Assembly: GCA_016714815.1 (NCBI GenBank)
Contig: JADKBZ010000003.1
Span: forward strand, 310,001 to 374,000
Direction: 5' to 3'
Length of the DNA: 64,000 nucleotides
DNA from: Holophagales bacterium
GTDB taxonomy: Bacteria > Acidobacteriota > Thermoanaerobaculia > UBA5066
The first letter of the stretch is position 1, and each line of letters starts with the position of its first letter. Both the position numbers and the translations under genes were made by a program. The notes beneath the pieces were generated by a model, which saw only the letters and a list, made by a program, of their open reading frames with translations, searched no databases and was not told the DNA's origin. Positions 7,487-16,842 of this stretch are shown piece after piece.

Positions 7487-9940
7487 GTGAGCCGGGCTCC
7501 GTCCTCGCTTTCGCGGCCTTCGTCCCTCGTTTCGGCCCTTTCGTCCTTCACTCGCGTCCCCCCGCCCCGGCCGAGGACAGACTTCGACCGGGGCCCCCCG
7601 CAGGGCGTCCCGGAGACGGACGTGAGCCGATCGAACCCGACGAACCCAGAGACGGGAGGGGCAAGCCGCCTCCTGGCCGCGCTCGAGCGGCCAGGTGCGA
7701 CGTGGGTCGCCCTTTGCGGCGTTCTCGTCGTCCTGACGCTCTTCAGCGCGGCCGGCATCCTCCTGTCCGGCGAGGTCGCTCCGTCGCGGCGCCTCGTCCT
7801 CGTCGTCTCGAACGCGCTCGCGCACCTCTCGTACGCGCTTCTCGCTCCGGTGCTGCTGCACGTCCTGGAACGCCACCCGTTCCGCCGCGCGACGATTCTC
7901 GGTTCCCTGGGCTGGCACTTCCTCGCCGCGCTCGCTCTCGGCGGGGCGGCCGTCCTCGTCATGCAGTTCGGCCTCCACTTCACAGTGCGGCCGCTCGCTT
8001 CGGCCGAGGCGGTCCTCCTCCGGACGGGGCACACCCTTCGCTACAACCTTCACGACATCTTCTTCGTCTACGCCCTGCTGGCCGGGACGGCGGGAGCCCT
8101 GGACCTCTTCCGCAGCGAGCGCCGCCGCGACCTGTCGGCCGTGGAGCTCGAGCGGGAGCTCGCGACGGCCAAGCTCGAGGTCCTCCGGGCCCAGCTAGAC
8201 CCCCACTTCATCTTCAAGACGCTGAGTTCGCTCCTGCCGCTCATCCGGAAGCGCCCCGAGGCCGCGTGCGACGCGATCGTCCGGCTCGGGACTCTCCTCC
8301 GGCTCAGCTTCCGGAGCGCCCCCTCGGGGCTCGTCAGGCTCCGGGAGGAGGAGGAGTTCCTCCGCTGCTTCCTGGGGATCGAGGAGATGCGCGTCTCCGA
8401 CCGGCTGTCGGTGCTCGTCGACTTCTCCCCCGAGGTCCTCGACGCGGCGGTCCCTCCCCTCGTCCTGAAGCCGTTCGTCGAGTCGGCGCTCCAGGCGGGG
8501 GTCTTCCGGCGCCCCGGCCCGACCCTTCTCGAGGTGACGGCGCGGCGCACCGGAGACGATGTCGTCGTGCGCGTGAGGAGCAGGTCTCCCGGTGACTCCG
8601 GCTCCGACTGCCCTCCTTCCCCTTCAACCGCCCGCGACCCCGAGACCGACGCCGCGAGCGAACGGCTCGCGAGGACTTTCGGCGAGCGACAGTCGGTGAG
8701 CATTCTCTGGAACGCGCCGGGCGACCTCGAGGCGACGCTCCGCTTCCCCCACACGACGCTCCCGCTCCGTCCGCCGGCGGAGGCCGCTCCCTCGGCGCTC
8801 CCTTCGTCCGGCAGCTTTCCGAAGCCGGAGCCCGCGAGGAGCCGCTCCCGAAGCGCGCCGCTCCTGGACCGCCCGGGCCGTCTCACGTCGATCGCCGCCG
8901 TCCTCTGGCTCGTCTCCGGCTTCTACTTCGGTTCCCAGGCGCACCTGAGAGCGAGCCGACGCCCTGAGCAGGAGCCGCCCCCGGTCCTCTCCTACTACCT
9001 CCCTCCGCTCGTACACGCCGCGATCTGGGCCCTCCTGACGCCCGGGATCGTCCTCCTCTACCGGCGGATTCCCCTGACGCGCCGGCCGCACGTCGCGATC
9101 CCCGTCCACATCGCCGCCGCCGCGGGCGCCGCGACGCTCGTCTTCTTTCTCGAGCGGCCGTTCGCAGGCCCGAGCCCGGGAGATGGCGCGAGCGCGAGCG
9201 CGAGCCCGACCGCTGCCCGCCGCCTCACGGTGGAGCTCCCCGGGAACGCCGGCACGTACGTCCTCCTCGTCGCGGTCCTCCTGGTGCTCGACATGGCGCG
9301 GCAGGCCCGCGCCGCCGAGCTTCGCTCCGCGAGCCTCGAGTCCCAGCTCGCCGACGCGCGCCTCGCGACGCTCCGGACACAGCTCCACCCGCACTTCCTC
9401 TTCAACACGCTCAACGGCCTCCTGCCGCTCGTCACCCTCGACCCGGAGGCCGCCTCCCGCGTCCTCGTTCAGCTCGGAGACCTCCTTCGCGCGGCATTCG
9501 GTCACGACCTGTCTCAAATCGTCCCGCTCGCCAGCGAGGTCGACTTCCTCCGCCGGTATCTCGAGATCGAGGGGATCCGGTTTCGCGACCGGCTCACCGT
9601 CCGATTCGAGATCGCGGAGGGAACCCTCGGAGCCGCGGTCCCGAGCCTCGTCCTGCAGCCGCTCGTCGAGAACGCGATCAAGCACGGAGTCTCGCGCCGG
9701 CCCGGGCCGGGAACGCTCGCGCTCTCCTCGCGCCGGGACGGCGCCTCGCTCGTCGTCGAGATCCGGAACGACGCCGTGGTCGACGATCGCCCTCCCCGGC
9801 CGGACGGCGTCGGTCTCGCGAACACGCGCGCGCGGATCTCGCAGATCTACGGCGCCGCCGCTTCCCTGGAGGCGAGGCCGGAGGGAGTCGACGCGTTCCT
9901 CGCCGTTCTTCGCATTCCGTGGTCGACCTCCGAAACCTGA
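7487..9940 (+). CDS. Double LytS-type sensor histidine kinase; first kinase half degenerate
   Basis: An 817-residue fusion of two His_kinase (LytS/YehU-type) modules. Each has its own membrane part followed by the phospho-acceptor and ATPase domains. Module one: hydrophobic segments at about 72-200, then PHFIFKTLSSL (His240), and a decayed ATP site (ESALQAG at 332-338 instead of ENAIKHG, no glycine-rich G box). Module two: hydrophobic segments at about 465-600, then PHFLFNTLNGL (His636), an intact N box ENAIKHG (728-734) and G box DGVGLANTR (773-781). So only the second half should bind ATP; the first is probably regulatory. The linker contains SSGSFPKP (440-447). The GTG at 7487 gives the longest form; the GTG at 7622, preceded by GGAG, is an equally likely start and removes a low-complexity N-terminus. 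It is followed by its LytTR response regulator. Confidence 0.9.
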   Translation: MSRAPSSLSRPSSLVSALSSFTRVPPPRPRTDFDRGPPQGVPETDVSRSNPTNPETGGASRLLAALERPGATWVALCGVLVVLTLFSAAGILLSGEVAPSRRLVLVVSNALAHLSYALLAPVLLHVLERHPFRRATILGSLGWHFLAALALGGAAVLVMQFGLHFTVRPLASAEAVLLRTGHTLRYNLHDIFFVYALLAGTAGALDLFRSERRRDLSAVELERELATAKLEVLRAQLDPHFIFKTLSSLLPLIRKRPEAACDAIVRLGTLLRLSFRSAPSGLVRLREEEEFLRCFLGIEEMRVSDRLSVLVDFSPEVLDAAVPPLVLKPFVESALQAGVFRRPGPTLLEVTARRTGDDVVVRVRSRSPGDSGSDCPPSPSTARDPETDAASERLARTFGERQSVSILWNAPGDLEATLRFPHTTLPLRPPAEAAPSALPSSGSFPKPEPARSRSRSAPLLDRPGRLTSIAAVLWLVSGFYFGSQAHLRASRRPEQEPPPVLSYYLPPLVHAAIWALLTPGIVLLYRRIPLTRRPHVAIPVHIAAAAGAATLVFFLERPFAGPSPGDGASASASPTAARRLTVELPGNAGTYVLLVAVLLVLDMARQARAAELRSASLESQLADARLATLRTQLHPHFLFNTLNGLLPLVTLDPEAASRVLVQLGDLLRAAFGHDLSQIVPLASEVDFLRRYLEIEGIRFRDRLTVRFEIAEGTLGAAVPSLVLQPLVENAIKHGVSRRPGPGTLALSSRRDGASLVVEIRNDAVVDDRPPRPDGVGLANTRARISQIYGAAASLEARPEGVDAFLAVLRIPWSTSET

Positions 9941-9989
9941 GGCGCGGCCCTCGCGTACTTGGGGAAGACCGAAGCGATCGGAGGCCGCC

Positions 9990-10822
9990 ATGAGACTGCG
10001 CACGCTCGTCGTGGACGACGAACCGCTCGCTCGCGAGTGGCTCCGCAACCTGCTGTCGAGGGAGGACGACGTCGAGGTCATCGGCGAGGCCGCCGACGGC
10101 TTCCGGCCGTCCTCGCGATCCAGGAGATGAAACCCGACGTCGTCTTCCTCGACGTTCAGATGCCGGGGCTGGACGGCTTCGGCGTCCTCGAGACGCTGGG
10201 GCCGCGCGAGCTTCCCGCGCTCGTCTTCGTCACCGCGTTCGACCAGTACGCCGTCCGCGCCTTCGACGTCCACGCGCTCGACTACATTCTCAAGCCCTTC
10301 GGCCAGGAGAGGCTGCGCACCACGCTCGAACGCGTTCGCGGGCGGCTCAAGGCCCAGCGCGCGGGCGAAGCGCTCGAGAGCCTCTCCTCTCTCGTCGACG
10401 AGCTGCGGACGCTGCGGTCGTACCCGGTCTGGCTCCTCGTCCGCGAGGACGGCAAGAGCTCGTTCGTGAAGGTCGCCGACATCGACTGGATCGAGGCGTC
10501 CCGCAACAACGTCATCCTCCACGTCGGCAAGGCGTCGCGCTTCTACCACGACACGATGCAGGGGATGGAGGAGAAGCTCGACAAGCGGCGCTTCCTTCGC
10601 ATCCACCGCTCCACGATCGTCAACATCGAACGGGTCCGCGAGATCGAGCCGTGGTTCAACGGCGACTACGTCGTGATGCTCCGCGACGGCACGAAGCTGA
10701 CGCTGAGCGCGACCTACCGCTCGGCGCTGAAGGCGTTCCGCAGGCCGGTCGCGCCGGGCGCCGAGGGGCGGGAGCTGCCGGGACAGCAGGCGGACGACCG
10801 CACCCTCCTCGCCGAGCCCTGA
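9990..10822 (+). pseudogene. LytR/AlgR-type response regulator, frameshifted (possibly by sequencing error)
   Basis: This is the partner of the upstream kinase: a REC receiver domain joined to a LytTR DNA-binding domain. The start ATG at 9990 has GGAGG five bases upstream and gives RTLVVDDEPLAREWLRNLL. At about 10105 the frame changes: GGC TTC CGG CCG should read GGC TTC CGG GCC, so one G seems to be missing. The next frame gives AIQEMKPDVVFLDVQMPGLDGF (phospho-acceptor Asp), VFVTAFDQYAVRAFDVHALDY and ILKPF (conserved Lys), then the LytTR part with VADIDWIEASRNNVILHV, RRFLRIHRSTIVNI and LRDGTKLTLSATYR to the stop at 10822. All other conserved residues are intact, so I expect a working gene with a base error or a very recent mutation. 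Confidence 0.85.
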
Positions 10823-10829
10823 AGGGAAA

Positions 10830-10867
10830 CGCCCCGGCTCGCGGGCCAGAAGCCCGGAGCCGGGGCG
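10830..10867. terminator. Bidirectional hairpin between convergent genes
   Basis: CGCCCCGGCTC pairs with GAGCCGGGGCG, and an inner CGGGC/GCCCG extends the stem around a short loop. It sits between the response-regulator stop and the stop of the Oar-like receptor on the other strand. There is no long T tract. Confidence 0.6.
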
Positions 10868-10895
10868 CTCTATCGGCGCCCGGCCGAAGACGGGC

Positions 10896-13604
10896 TCAGA
10901 ACTCGAACCGGACTCCGACCTGGTAGTTGCGCGGCCGCTGGTAGGTCAACGGCTTCTTGTAGGTCGCCTGCGCCTCCACGGCCCCGCCGTAGGTGAGGGG
11001 TTGCTCGGTGTTGAGGACGTTGAAGACCGAGCCGATGAGCGAGAAGGCGGCCCGGCTGGAGACGAACGGGAGCGGGATCGCCTTCTCGAGGTTGAGGTCG
11101 AGGACGTGCAGGACGGCCGTCCGGTTGGTACCCCGCGGCTCGAGGTATTCCGCGCCCCAGTCGGGGTCGGTCCTCGTGACGTCGTAGGCGAGCCCGGTCC
11201 GGTAGGTGTAGTTCACGCCGAGCGCCGTCTCGATATACGGGATCTGGTAGTTCGCGAAGACCTTGACGGAGTGGCGGACGTCGGCCGGCAGGTAGCCGAA
11301 CCGGTTGACGAAGTTCTCGGGGTAATGGTCGAAGTCGGCCCCGCCGAACTGCCCCCCGGTCGAGTCGATACTCCCCCGCGCCTTCGAGTAGGTGTAGCTG
11401 GCGGTCACGACGCCGCGCGAGAAGCGCTGGGACGCCTCGAGGATGTAGCCGAAGTAGTCGCTCCGGAGGACGTCCTCCAGGCCGTAGAACGCTCCCGGCT
11501 GGTTCGTGACTAAGAAGTCCGAGCACTCCTCGTCCATGCAGGTGTCTTCGTAGATGTCGTGGGCCTTCTTGTAGATGTACGTCAGGGCGACGCGGCCGTT
11601 CTTCCAGAGCTCTCGCTCCGCGGCGACGGCGATCTGCTCCTGGTAGGTCGGCTTGATGTCCGGGTCGATGAGGCCCGTCGGGTTGACGGTGCCGCCGGTC
11701 TCGCGGTTGAGGTTCCAGCGCCCCTGCGCGACGCTCCAGCGGTAGTCGCGCTGGATCGGCGTGACGACACCGCTGGAGAGGAGCCGGACGAGCGTCAGCG
11801 CGGGCTCGTCGTAGAAGATCCCGTAGCTGGCGCGAACGACGTTCTTGCCGTCTCCCTTCGGGTCCCAGGCGGCGGAGAGCCGCGGCTGCACCTTGTCGAA
11901 GTCGACGACCGTCGCGTCGAGGTTGTTGTCCTGCTGCGTCCGGTCGTAGCGGAGGCCGACGTTGAAGGTGAGGCGCGAGGTGGGCCGCCACTGGTCCTGG
12001 AGGTACGCCGACCACGACTGGCCGGTCCGCGGCGAGAGGCCCTGCCTTTCGGAGACGATCTGCTGGAACGGAATGCGGTTCCCCTGCGGGTCGAAGCCGT
12101 TGAAGGAGAACGTCGCGCCGCAGGCGAGCCCCTGGGGGCAGAAGGAGGGGTCGCTCGGCGTCCCCGTCGTGAAGACGGTCCGGTCGCCGGCGGTCCAGTC
12201 GGCGTCGAAGCCGGCCTTCACCTGGTGGTTCCCGAGCGCGTCGTTGACGAACCAGGTCCCGCTCGCGCCGACGAGCGTCCGCGGGCGGTCGGTCTCATCG
12301 GAGGTGTTGTAGCTGTCGTAGCGGACGCCCGTCAGCCGGTTCGTCCAGCGGGACCTGGCGAGGTCGCCGTTCGCGGGGGCGGCGTCGAGGAAGTTCCCGA
12401 CGAATCCCCCCTGGACCTCGAGGAGGAGCTCCGGCGACGCGATGATGCTCACCTTCCCCTTGAGGAGGGCGCCCCCCTGGTCGACGGACTGCGAGGCCTC
12501 GGGCCTGGTGAGAACCGAGTTCTCGGCGCCCTCGATCGTCGCCGTGGAGTTCTGGTAGTTCAGGAACCCGTTGATCCGGTCCGAAAGGGTGAACGTCAGC
12601 TTCAGGCCGAAGTTGTCGCCCGTGAAGTCGCGCGACGGCGCGCTCGGGTTCTCGGCGAGGACCGCCGCGTTCGTCGTCGAAGGCTGGACCTTCGTGAGAG
12701 GGTGCTCGTAGTTCCCGAAGAACCAGAGCCGGTCCTTCAGGACGGGGCCGCCGAGGGTGGCCGACGGCTGGATGGTCTTCGTCCTGGTGACGTTCGGGTC
12801 GAAGAAGTCCCCCTTCTCGGAGAAGTCGTTCGAGGAGTAGCGGAAGTCGGCCGTCGCCGAGAAGTCGTTCCCTCCCGACTTCGTGACGACGTTCACGATG
12901 CCGCCGACGGCCCGGCCGTACTGGGCCTCGTACGAGGACGACTGGACGCTCACCTCCTGGATCGAGTCGAAGTTGAGGTTGTAGGTGAAGGTGTGCGTCA
13001 CGGGGTCGGTCGTGTTGATGCCGTCGATCGTGAACGAGTTCTGCTGGCTGTTGCCCCCCAGCATTCTCGAGTTTCCCTGCCCGACGGCTCCGGGCGTCTG
13101 GCCGACGACGGAAAGGTAGTCGCGCCCGGCCGAGCCGATCGTCGCCTTGCGCAGGTAGTCGGCGTCGAAGGAGGCCTGCGTGTTCGTCCGCGTGATGTCG
13201 ACGACGGGGGCCTCGCCCAGGACGACGACCTCGGCGCCGACAGCGGCGAGGCGGAGGGCCGCGTGGACCTGCGTGTCCTTGTCGACGGAGACGTCGAACC
13301 CGGTCTTCTCGACCTTCGTGAAGCCCGAGAGCGCGAAGGCGCACCTGTAGGCCCGGCCCGGCGGGACGTTCACGAAGACGTAGCTCCCGTCGCCTTTCGT
13401 GACGGCGGTTCGCGAGCCCTGGAGCGCCGGGCCGGTCAGCGTGACGCCGACTCCGGGAAGGGGGCCTCCCGTCTCGTCCCGGACGAACCCGGAGACGGAA
13501 CCGGTGAGGGCGGCGAGGGAGGGACCCGACCACGCGAGTCCCAGGACGAGAAACAGAACGACGACGAGGTGCGACCTCGTCCTCGTGCTTCTGACTCCAG
13601 CCAT
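10896..13604 (-). CDS. Oar-like TonB-dependent receptor with carboxypeptidase-regulatory domain
   Basis: A 902-residue outer-membrane receptor. A signal peptide (SHLVVVLFLVLGLAWSGPSLAA) is followed by a CarboxypepD_reg-like domain (about 35-110: GFVRDETGGPLPGVGVTLTG, GDGSYVFVNVPPG), a plug domain (about 120-260: SRMLGGNSQQNSFTIDGINT, YEAQYGRAVGGIVNVVTKSG) and a long beta barrel that ends in VGVRFEF, with the C-terminal Phe of barrel proteins. I use the ATG at 13604 because AGGAGG lies six bases upstream; the frame is open further upstream without such a site. Oar-type receptors are abundant in Acidobacteriota and Myxococcota; the substrate cannot be told, though glycans, peptides or iron chelates are usual. 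It is divergent from the TMTC-like gene, 77 bases away, and is not obviously in an operon. Confidence 0.93.
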   Translation of the reverse strand: MAGVRSTRTRSHLVVVLFLVLGLAWSGPSLAALTGSVSGFVRDETGGPLPGVGVTLTGPALQGSRTAVTKGDGSYVFVNVPPGRAYRCAFALSGFTKVEKTGFDVSVDKDTQVHAALRLAAVGAEVVVLGEAPVVDITRTNTQASFDADYLRKATIGSAGRDYLSVVGQTPGAVGQGNSRMLGGNSQQNSFTIDGINTTDPVTHTFTYNLNFDSIQEVSVQSSSYEAQYGRAVGGIVNVVTKSGGNDFSATADFRYSSNDFSEKGDFFDPNVTRTKTIQPSATLGGPVLKDRLWFFGNYEHPLTKVQPSTTNAAVLAENPSAPSRDFTGDNFGLKLTFTLSDRINGFLNYQNSTATIEGAENSVLTRPEASQSVDQGGALLKGKVSIIASPELLLEVQGGFVGNFLDAAPANGDLARSRWTNRLTGVRYDSYNTSDETDRPRTLVGASGTWFVNDALGNHQVKAGFDADWTAGDRTVFTTGTPSDPSFCPQGLACGATFSFNGFDPQGNRIPFQQIVSERQGLSPRTGQSWSAYLQDQWRPTSRLTFNVGLRYDRTQQDNNLDATVVDFDKVQPRLSAAWDPKGDGKNVVRASYGIFYDEPALTLVRLLSSGVVTPIQRDYRWSVAQGRWNLNRETGGTVNPTGLIDPDIKPTYQEQIAVAAERELWKNGRVALTYIYKKAHDIYEDTCMDEECSDFLVTNQPGAFYGLEDVLRSDYFGYILEASQRFSRGVVTASYTYSKARGSIDSTGGQFGGADFDHYPENFVNRFGYLPADVRHSVKVFANYQIPYIETALGVNYTYRTGLAYDVTRTDPDWGAEYLEPRGTNRTAVLHVLDLNLEKAIPLPFVSSRAAFSLIGSVFNVLNTEQPLTYGGAVEAQATYKKPLTYQRPRNYQVGVRFEF

Positions 13605-13681
13605 GAAGCACCTCCTGGGCGACAACGTAGGGGTGCGACCCCCGCCGCCGCGACGCCCGAGGGACGGATACACTCCTTTTC

Positions 13682-15427
13682 GTGACGGATCGGCGCGAGG
13701 GGAGGACGGAAAGCCGTTCCGGGCGCTCGAATCCCCGGCCGTGGGGCGCGACTCCGCCCGCCCTCGTCGTCGCGGCCGCCGCCTTCGCCGTTCACCTTCC
13801 GGCGCTCTTCGGCGAGTTCGTCTACGACGACATGACGCAGGTCCTCCAGAACCGGTGGATCCGCGACCTCGGCAACCTCGGGGAGATCTTCAGCGGGAGC
13901 GTCTGGAGCTTTCAGGCGGCGAGCGGGGTCTCCAACTACTACCGCCCCGCGATGCACGTCATCTACGCGCTCGAATATCAGCTCTTCGGGCTGAAGCCCT
14001 GGGGCTTCCACCTCGTGAACCTCCTCCTGCACGCCGCGGTGTCCGTTCTCGTCCTCCTCCTCGTCCGGCGGCTCTTCGCGGACCTCGGCGGGAGCCTCGC
14101 TGAGAGCCGGAGCGGCTTCCGCACGCCGGAGTTCGCGGCGGCCCTCCTCTTCGCAATCCACCCGGTAAACACGGAGGCGGTCGCGTGGGTGGCGGCGGTC
14201 CCCGAGCTTTCGTTCACTCTCTTCGGGCTCCTCGCGTTCCTCGCCTTCCGCCGTTCGGCCGAAGGCTGGGGACGCTTCTACTGGCTCTCGGTCCTCCTCT
14301 TCTTCGCCGCCACGTTCTGCAAGGAGACGGCCTTCGTCCTGCCGGCTCTTCTGGCGCTGTACGAGGTCCTGCTCCGGAGGCCGCCGGCGTCGAGGCTCGT
14401 GGCGCGCCTCTTCCCCTTCGCCGCGGCGGCCGGCGTCACGCTCGCCCTGAGGCTCCACGCCCTCTCGGGCTTCGCGCCCGAGAAGCGCTGGCCGGACCTG
14501 AGCGCCTTCCAGTGCGCGCTGAACGCGGCGGCCCTCTTCGCGAAGTACCTGCTCACGCTCGTCCTCCCCGTCGGGCTCAACGCGTTCCACGTCCTCCACC
14601 CGGTCCGCTCCCCGCTCGAGCCGATCGCGGTCGCCGGCCTCCTCGGGACGGCCGCCTTCCTCGTCGCGAGCGCCTTCGCGTGGCGCCGCAGCCGGCTCGC
14701 CTTCTTCGGCCTGCAGGTGATCGCGGTGCCGCTCCTCCCCGTCCTCTACGTCCGCGTCGTCGGCGAGAACGCCTTCGCGGAGCGCTACCTCTATCTCCCC
14801 TCGATCGGTTTCGCGCTCCTGGCGGCGCTCGTCCTTCTTGCGATCGACCGGGAGAAGGCCCGCATCGCGATCCTCGCAACCGTCGCCGTCCTCTTCGCCA
14901 CTGGTTCCTTCGCCCGGACGCTCGTCTGGAAGGACAACTTCGCCCTCTTCTCCGACACGGCGGCGAAGTCGCCCGACCACTTCCAGTCGCAGGCGAGCTT
15001 CGCGAATGCCCTCTACGAGAAGGGCGAGGTCGACGCCGCCATCGAACGGTACCGGCTGGCGATTGCCCTCGACCCGGGCCAGTGCACGCCCCGCCAGAAC
15101 CTCGCGACGGCGTACCTCCGAAAGGGGCTCGTGGACGAAGCGATCGCCGAGCTGACGAACCCGGCCGTCCTCGGCGCCGGCGACCCAGAAGCCTCTGCCA
15201 AGCTCGCGTTCGCCTACACCGCGAAGGGGTGGCTCGCCGCCGCGGTCACGCAGTACGAGGCGGCGCTGCGCTTCGACCCGAAGGCCGCCGAGGTCCACAA
15301 CAACCTCGGCGTCGTCCTCTGGCGGATGGGCCAGCCCGGCCGGAGCGCCGGGCACTTCGCGGCCGCTCTGGCCCTCGAGCCCGGCAACCGCCGCTACGCC
15401 GAGAACCTGAAGCTCGTCGCGCCGTAG
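13682..15427 (+). CDS. TMTC-like GT-C membrane protein with C-terminal TPRs
   Basis: A 581-residue protein with about ten membrane segments followed by tetratricopeptide repeats. The N-terminal loop carries the YDD motif (GEFVYDDMTQVLQ) and the membrane part carries HPVNTEAVAWVAAVPE, both typical of the GT-C/TMTC family of O-mannosyltransferase-like proteins. At least three TPR units follow from about residue 425 (ALYEKGEVDAAIERYRLAIALDPG, AYTAKGWLAAAVTQYEAALRFDPK, VLWRMGQPGRSAGHFAAALALEPG). By analogy it may glycosylate exported proteins using a lipid-linked sugar; the bacterial members are mostly uncharacterised. The start is GTG with no clear ribosome-binding site. The cNMP-domain gene follows after 19 bases, so the two may be co-transcribed. 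Confidence 0.8.
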   Translation: MTDRREGRTESRSGRSNPRPWGATPPALVVAAAAFAVHLPALFGEFVYDDMTQVLQNRWIRDLGNLGEIFSGSVWSFQAASGVSNYYRPAMHVIYALEYQLFGLKPWGFHLVNLLLHAAVSVLVLLLVRRLFADLGGSLAESRSGFRTPEFAAALLFAIHPVNTEAVAWVAAVPELSFTLFGLLAFLAFRRSAEGWGRFYWLSVLLFFAATFCKETAFVLPALLALYEVLLRRPPASRLVARLFPFAAAAGVTLALRLHALSGFAPEKRWPDLSAFQCALNAAALFAKYLLTLVLPVGLNAFHVLHPVRSPLEPIAVAGLLGTAAFLVASAFAWRRSRLAFFGLQVIAVPLLPVLYVRVVGENAFAERYLYLPSIGFALLAALVLLAIDREKARIAILATVAVLFATGSFARTLVWKDNFALFSDTAAKSPDHFQSQASFANALYEKGEVDAAIERYRLAIALDPGQCTPRQNLATAYLRKGLVDEAIAELTNPAVLGAGDPEASAKLAFAYTAKGWLAAAVTQYEAALRFDPKAAEVHNNLGVVLWRMGQPGRSAGHFAAALALEPGNRRYAENLKLVAP

Positions 15428-15446
15428 ACGTGTAAAGTCCCAGCCG

Positions 15447-16826
15447 ATGGGTCTCTTCTCGGATGGGCCAAGGCCGGACTCGCCGGCGACGCGCGAGCGG
15501 ATCGAAGCGGCTCGCAGGCGGCTGAAGGAGAACCCCGCCGACACCGGAGCCGTGCTGACGCTGGCGGACGCCCTCGCCACGAGCGGGCAGAAGGCGGAGG
15601 CCGTGAGGCTTCTCAACCGGTACGGGCCGATCGTCCAGGCGCGAGGCCGGCTCGAGGACGCGATCGCCGTCTACAAGAAGGCGTCGCAGCTCGACCCGCA
15701 CTGCGACCTCACCTCCTCGACGTACCTCTCGCACCTCCAGCTGAAGAAGATCCTCGACGCCGAGAAAGAGGCCCCGACGGAGACGCCGGCCGCTCCGGCA
15801 CCGCCCCCTTCCGGCACGTTCACCCGGCCGGGCCCCGACCCGCCTCCCCCGAGCGGCTCCTTTCCGAAGCCGGCGGCGGCGCCGACTCCCCCGTCGAGCG
15901 GGTTCTTCCCACGCCCGACTCTTCCCGAGAGCCCGCCGCCGAGCGGCGTCTTCGCGGCTCCCGAGCCCGCCGCGCCCCCCTCGGAGTGGAGCCAGAAGCG
16001 AGAGGCCGTGCACGGCGCCCGGCCCGGGATTGCGCTCCTCCGGGACATCCCGCCGGTGCTGATCGACCTCGTCCTCCAGCGGATCAACCTGATCACGCTC
16101 GCGCCGGGCGAGATCCTCTTTCGCGAGGGGAGCGAGGGGAACTCCCTCTATTTCGTGGTCCAGGGAGCGCTGGAGATTTCGACCCGGAGCGACCTCGGCG
16201 TGGAGGTTCTCCTCCGGACGGCGAGGAACGGAGAGGCCATCGGAGAAACCTCGTTCCTCACCGCGCTGCCCCGGTACGCCACCGCCACGGCGCGGGAGCC
16301 TTCCCACCTCCTCGAGCTCGACCACAACGCCGTCACCCCGATCGCCCGCAAGCACCGCCCGCTCGCGGAAGCGCTGAGCCGGCTCTACGAGGAACGCGTT
16401 CTCGGCGCCGCCCTCGCCCGCTCGCGCGTCTTCGGCGTCCTGTCCGACGACGAGCGCCGGCAGCTGACGCAGAAGCTCCGGCCGGCCGCGGTCCAGGCGG
16501 GAACGCTCGTCGTCCGGGAGGGCGTCCCGGCGAAGGGGGCCTACATCGTCAAGCGGGGCGCGTTTCGCGTGACGTTCCGCTCGGGGGACCGATCGATCGC
16601 GGTCTCGCTCCTCAGGCCGCACGAGGTTTTCGGCGACCTCGCCGGGGAACGCGAGCTGCAGGCCGAGTCGGTCACGGCGGTCGTCGAGTCGGAGCTCCTG
16701 TGCCTCGCGACGGAGGACCTCTCCACGTTCCGCTCCGCCAGCCCGCGGCTCGCCGCCGCGCTGGAAGCGCTGCGGCTCGAGCGGGCGGAGAGAAGCGTGG
16801 CGGCCCTGCTCCAGGCTCGTCGCTGA
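15447..16826 (+). CDS. TPR protein with two cyclic-nucleotide-binding-like domains and PPPSG repeats
   Basis: A 459-residue cytosolic protein. Residues 15-95 look like TPR helices. Residues 115-175 are a Pro-rich linker with four spaced copies of a PP(P/S)SGxF motif (SGTFTRP, SGSFPKP, SGFFPRP, SGVFAAP). Two cNMP-binding folds follow (about 200-315 and 325-445). The first keeps the phosphate-cassette Gly-Glu (266-267) and Arg (276) in GETSFLTALPRYATATA and could bind a nucleotide; the second (FGDLAGERELQAESVTA) lacks them. No DNA-binding domain is present, so it is more likely a signalling adaptor than a transcription factor. The SGSFPKP motif recurs in the linker of the double histidine kinase upstream. 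It converges on the peptide-binding lipoprotein gene. Confidence 0.82.
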   Translation: MGLFSDGPRPDSPATRERIEAARRRLKENPADTGAVLTLADALATSGQKAEAVRLLNRYGPIVQARGRLEDAIAVYKKASQLDPHCDLTSSTYLSHLQLKKILDAEKEAPTETPAAPAPPPSGTFTRPGPDPPPPSGSFPKPAAAPTPPSSGFFPRPTLPESPPPSGVFAAPEPAAPPSEWSQKREAVHGARPGIALLRDIPPVLIDLVLQRINLITLAPGEILFREGSEGNSLYFVVQGALEISTRSDLGVEVLLRTARNGEAIGETSFLTALPRYATATAREPSHLLELDHNAVTPIARKHRPLAEALSRLYEERVLGAALARSRVFGVLSDDERRQLTQKLRPAAVQAGTLVVREGVPAKGAYIVKRGAFRVTFRSGDRSIAVSLLRPHEVFGDLAGERELQAESVTAVVESELLCLATEDLSTFRSASPRLAAALEALRLERAERSVAALLQARR

Positions 16827-16842
16827 CGGAGCTTCGTCAGCG
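16821..16842. terminator. Hairpin spanning both stop codons of convergent genes
   Basis: CGCTGACG and CGTCAGCG form a perfect 8-bp stem with a 6-base loop. The TGA of the plus-strand gene and the stop of the minus-strand gene both lie inside the arms, so one structure can end both transcripts. No T tract follows. Confidence 0.55.

Noticed and set aside
10081..10140. Reading the response regulator from 9959 as an intact gene
   Set aside because: That frame has an Arg-rich N-terminus without receiver motifs, while the correct receiver start is in the frame of 9990; one missing base explains both.
11559..13685. A 708-codon plus-strand open frame opposite the Oar-like receptor
   Set aside because: The product is Arg/Val/Asp/Glu-rich noise, while the minus strand shows a signal peptide, plug and barrel.
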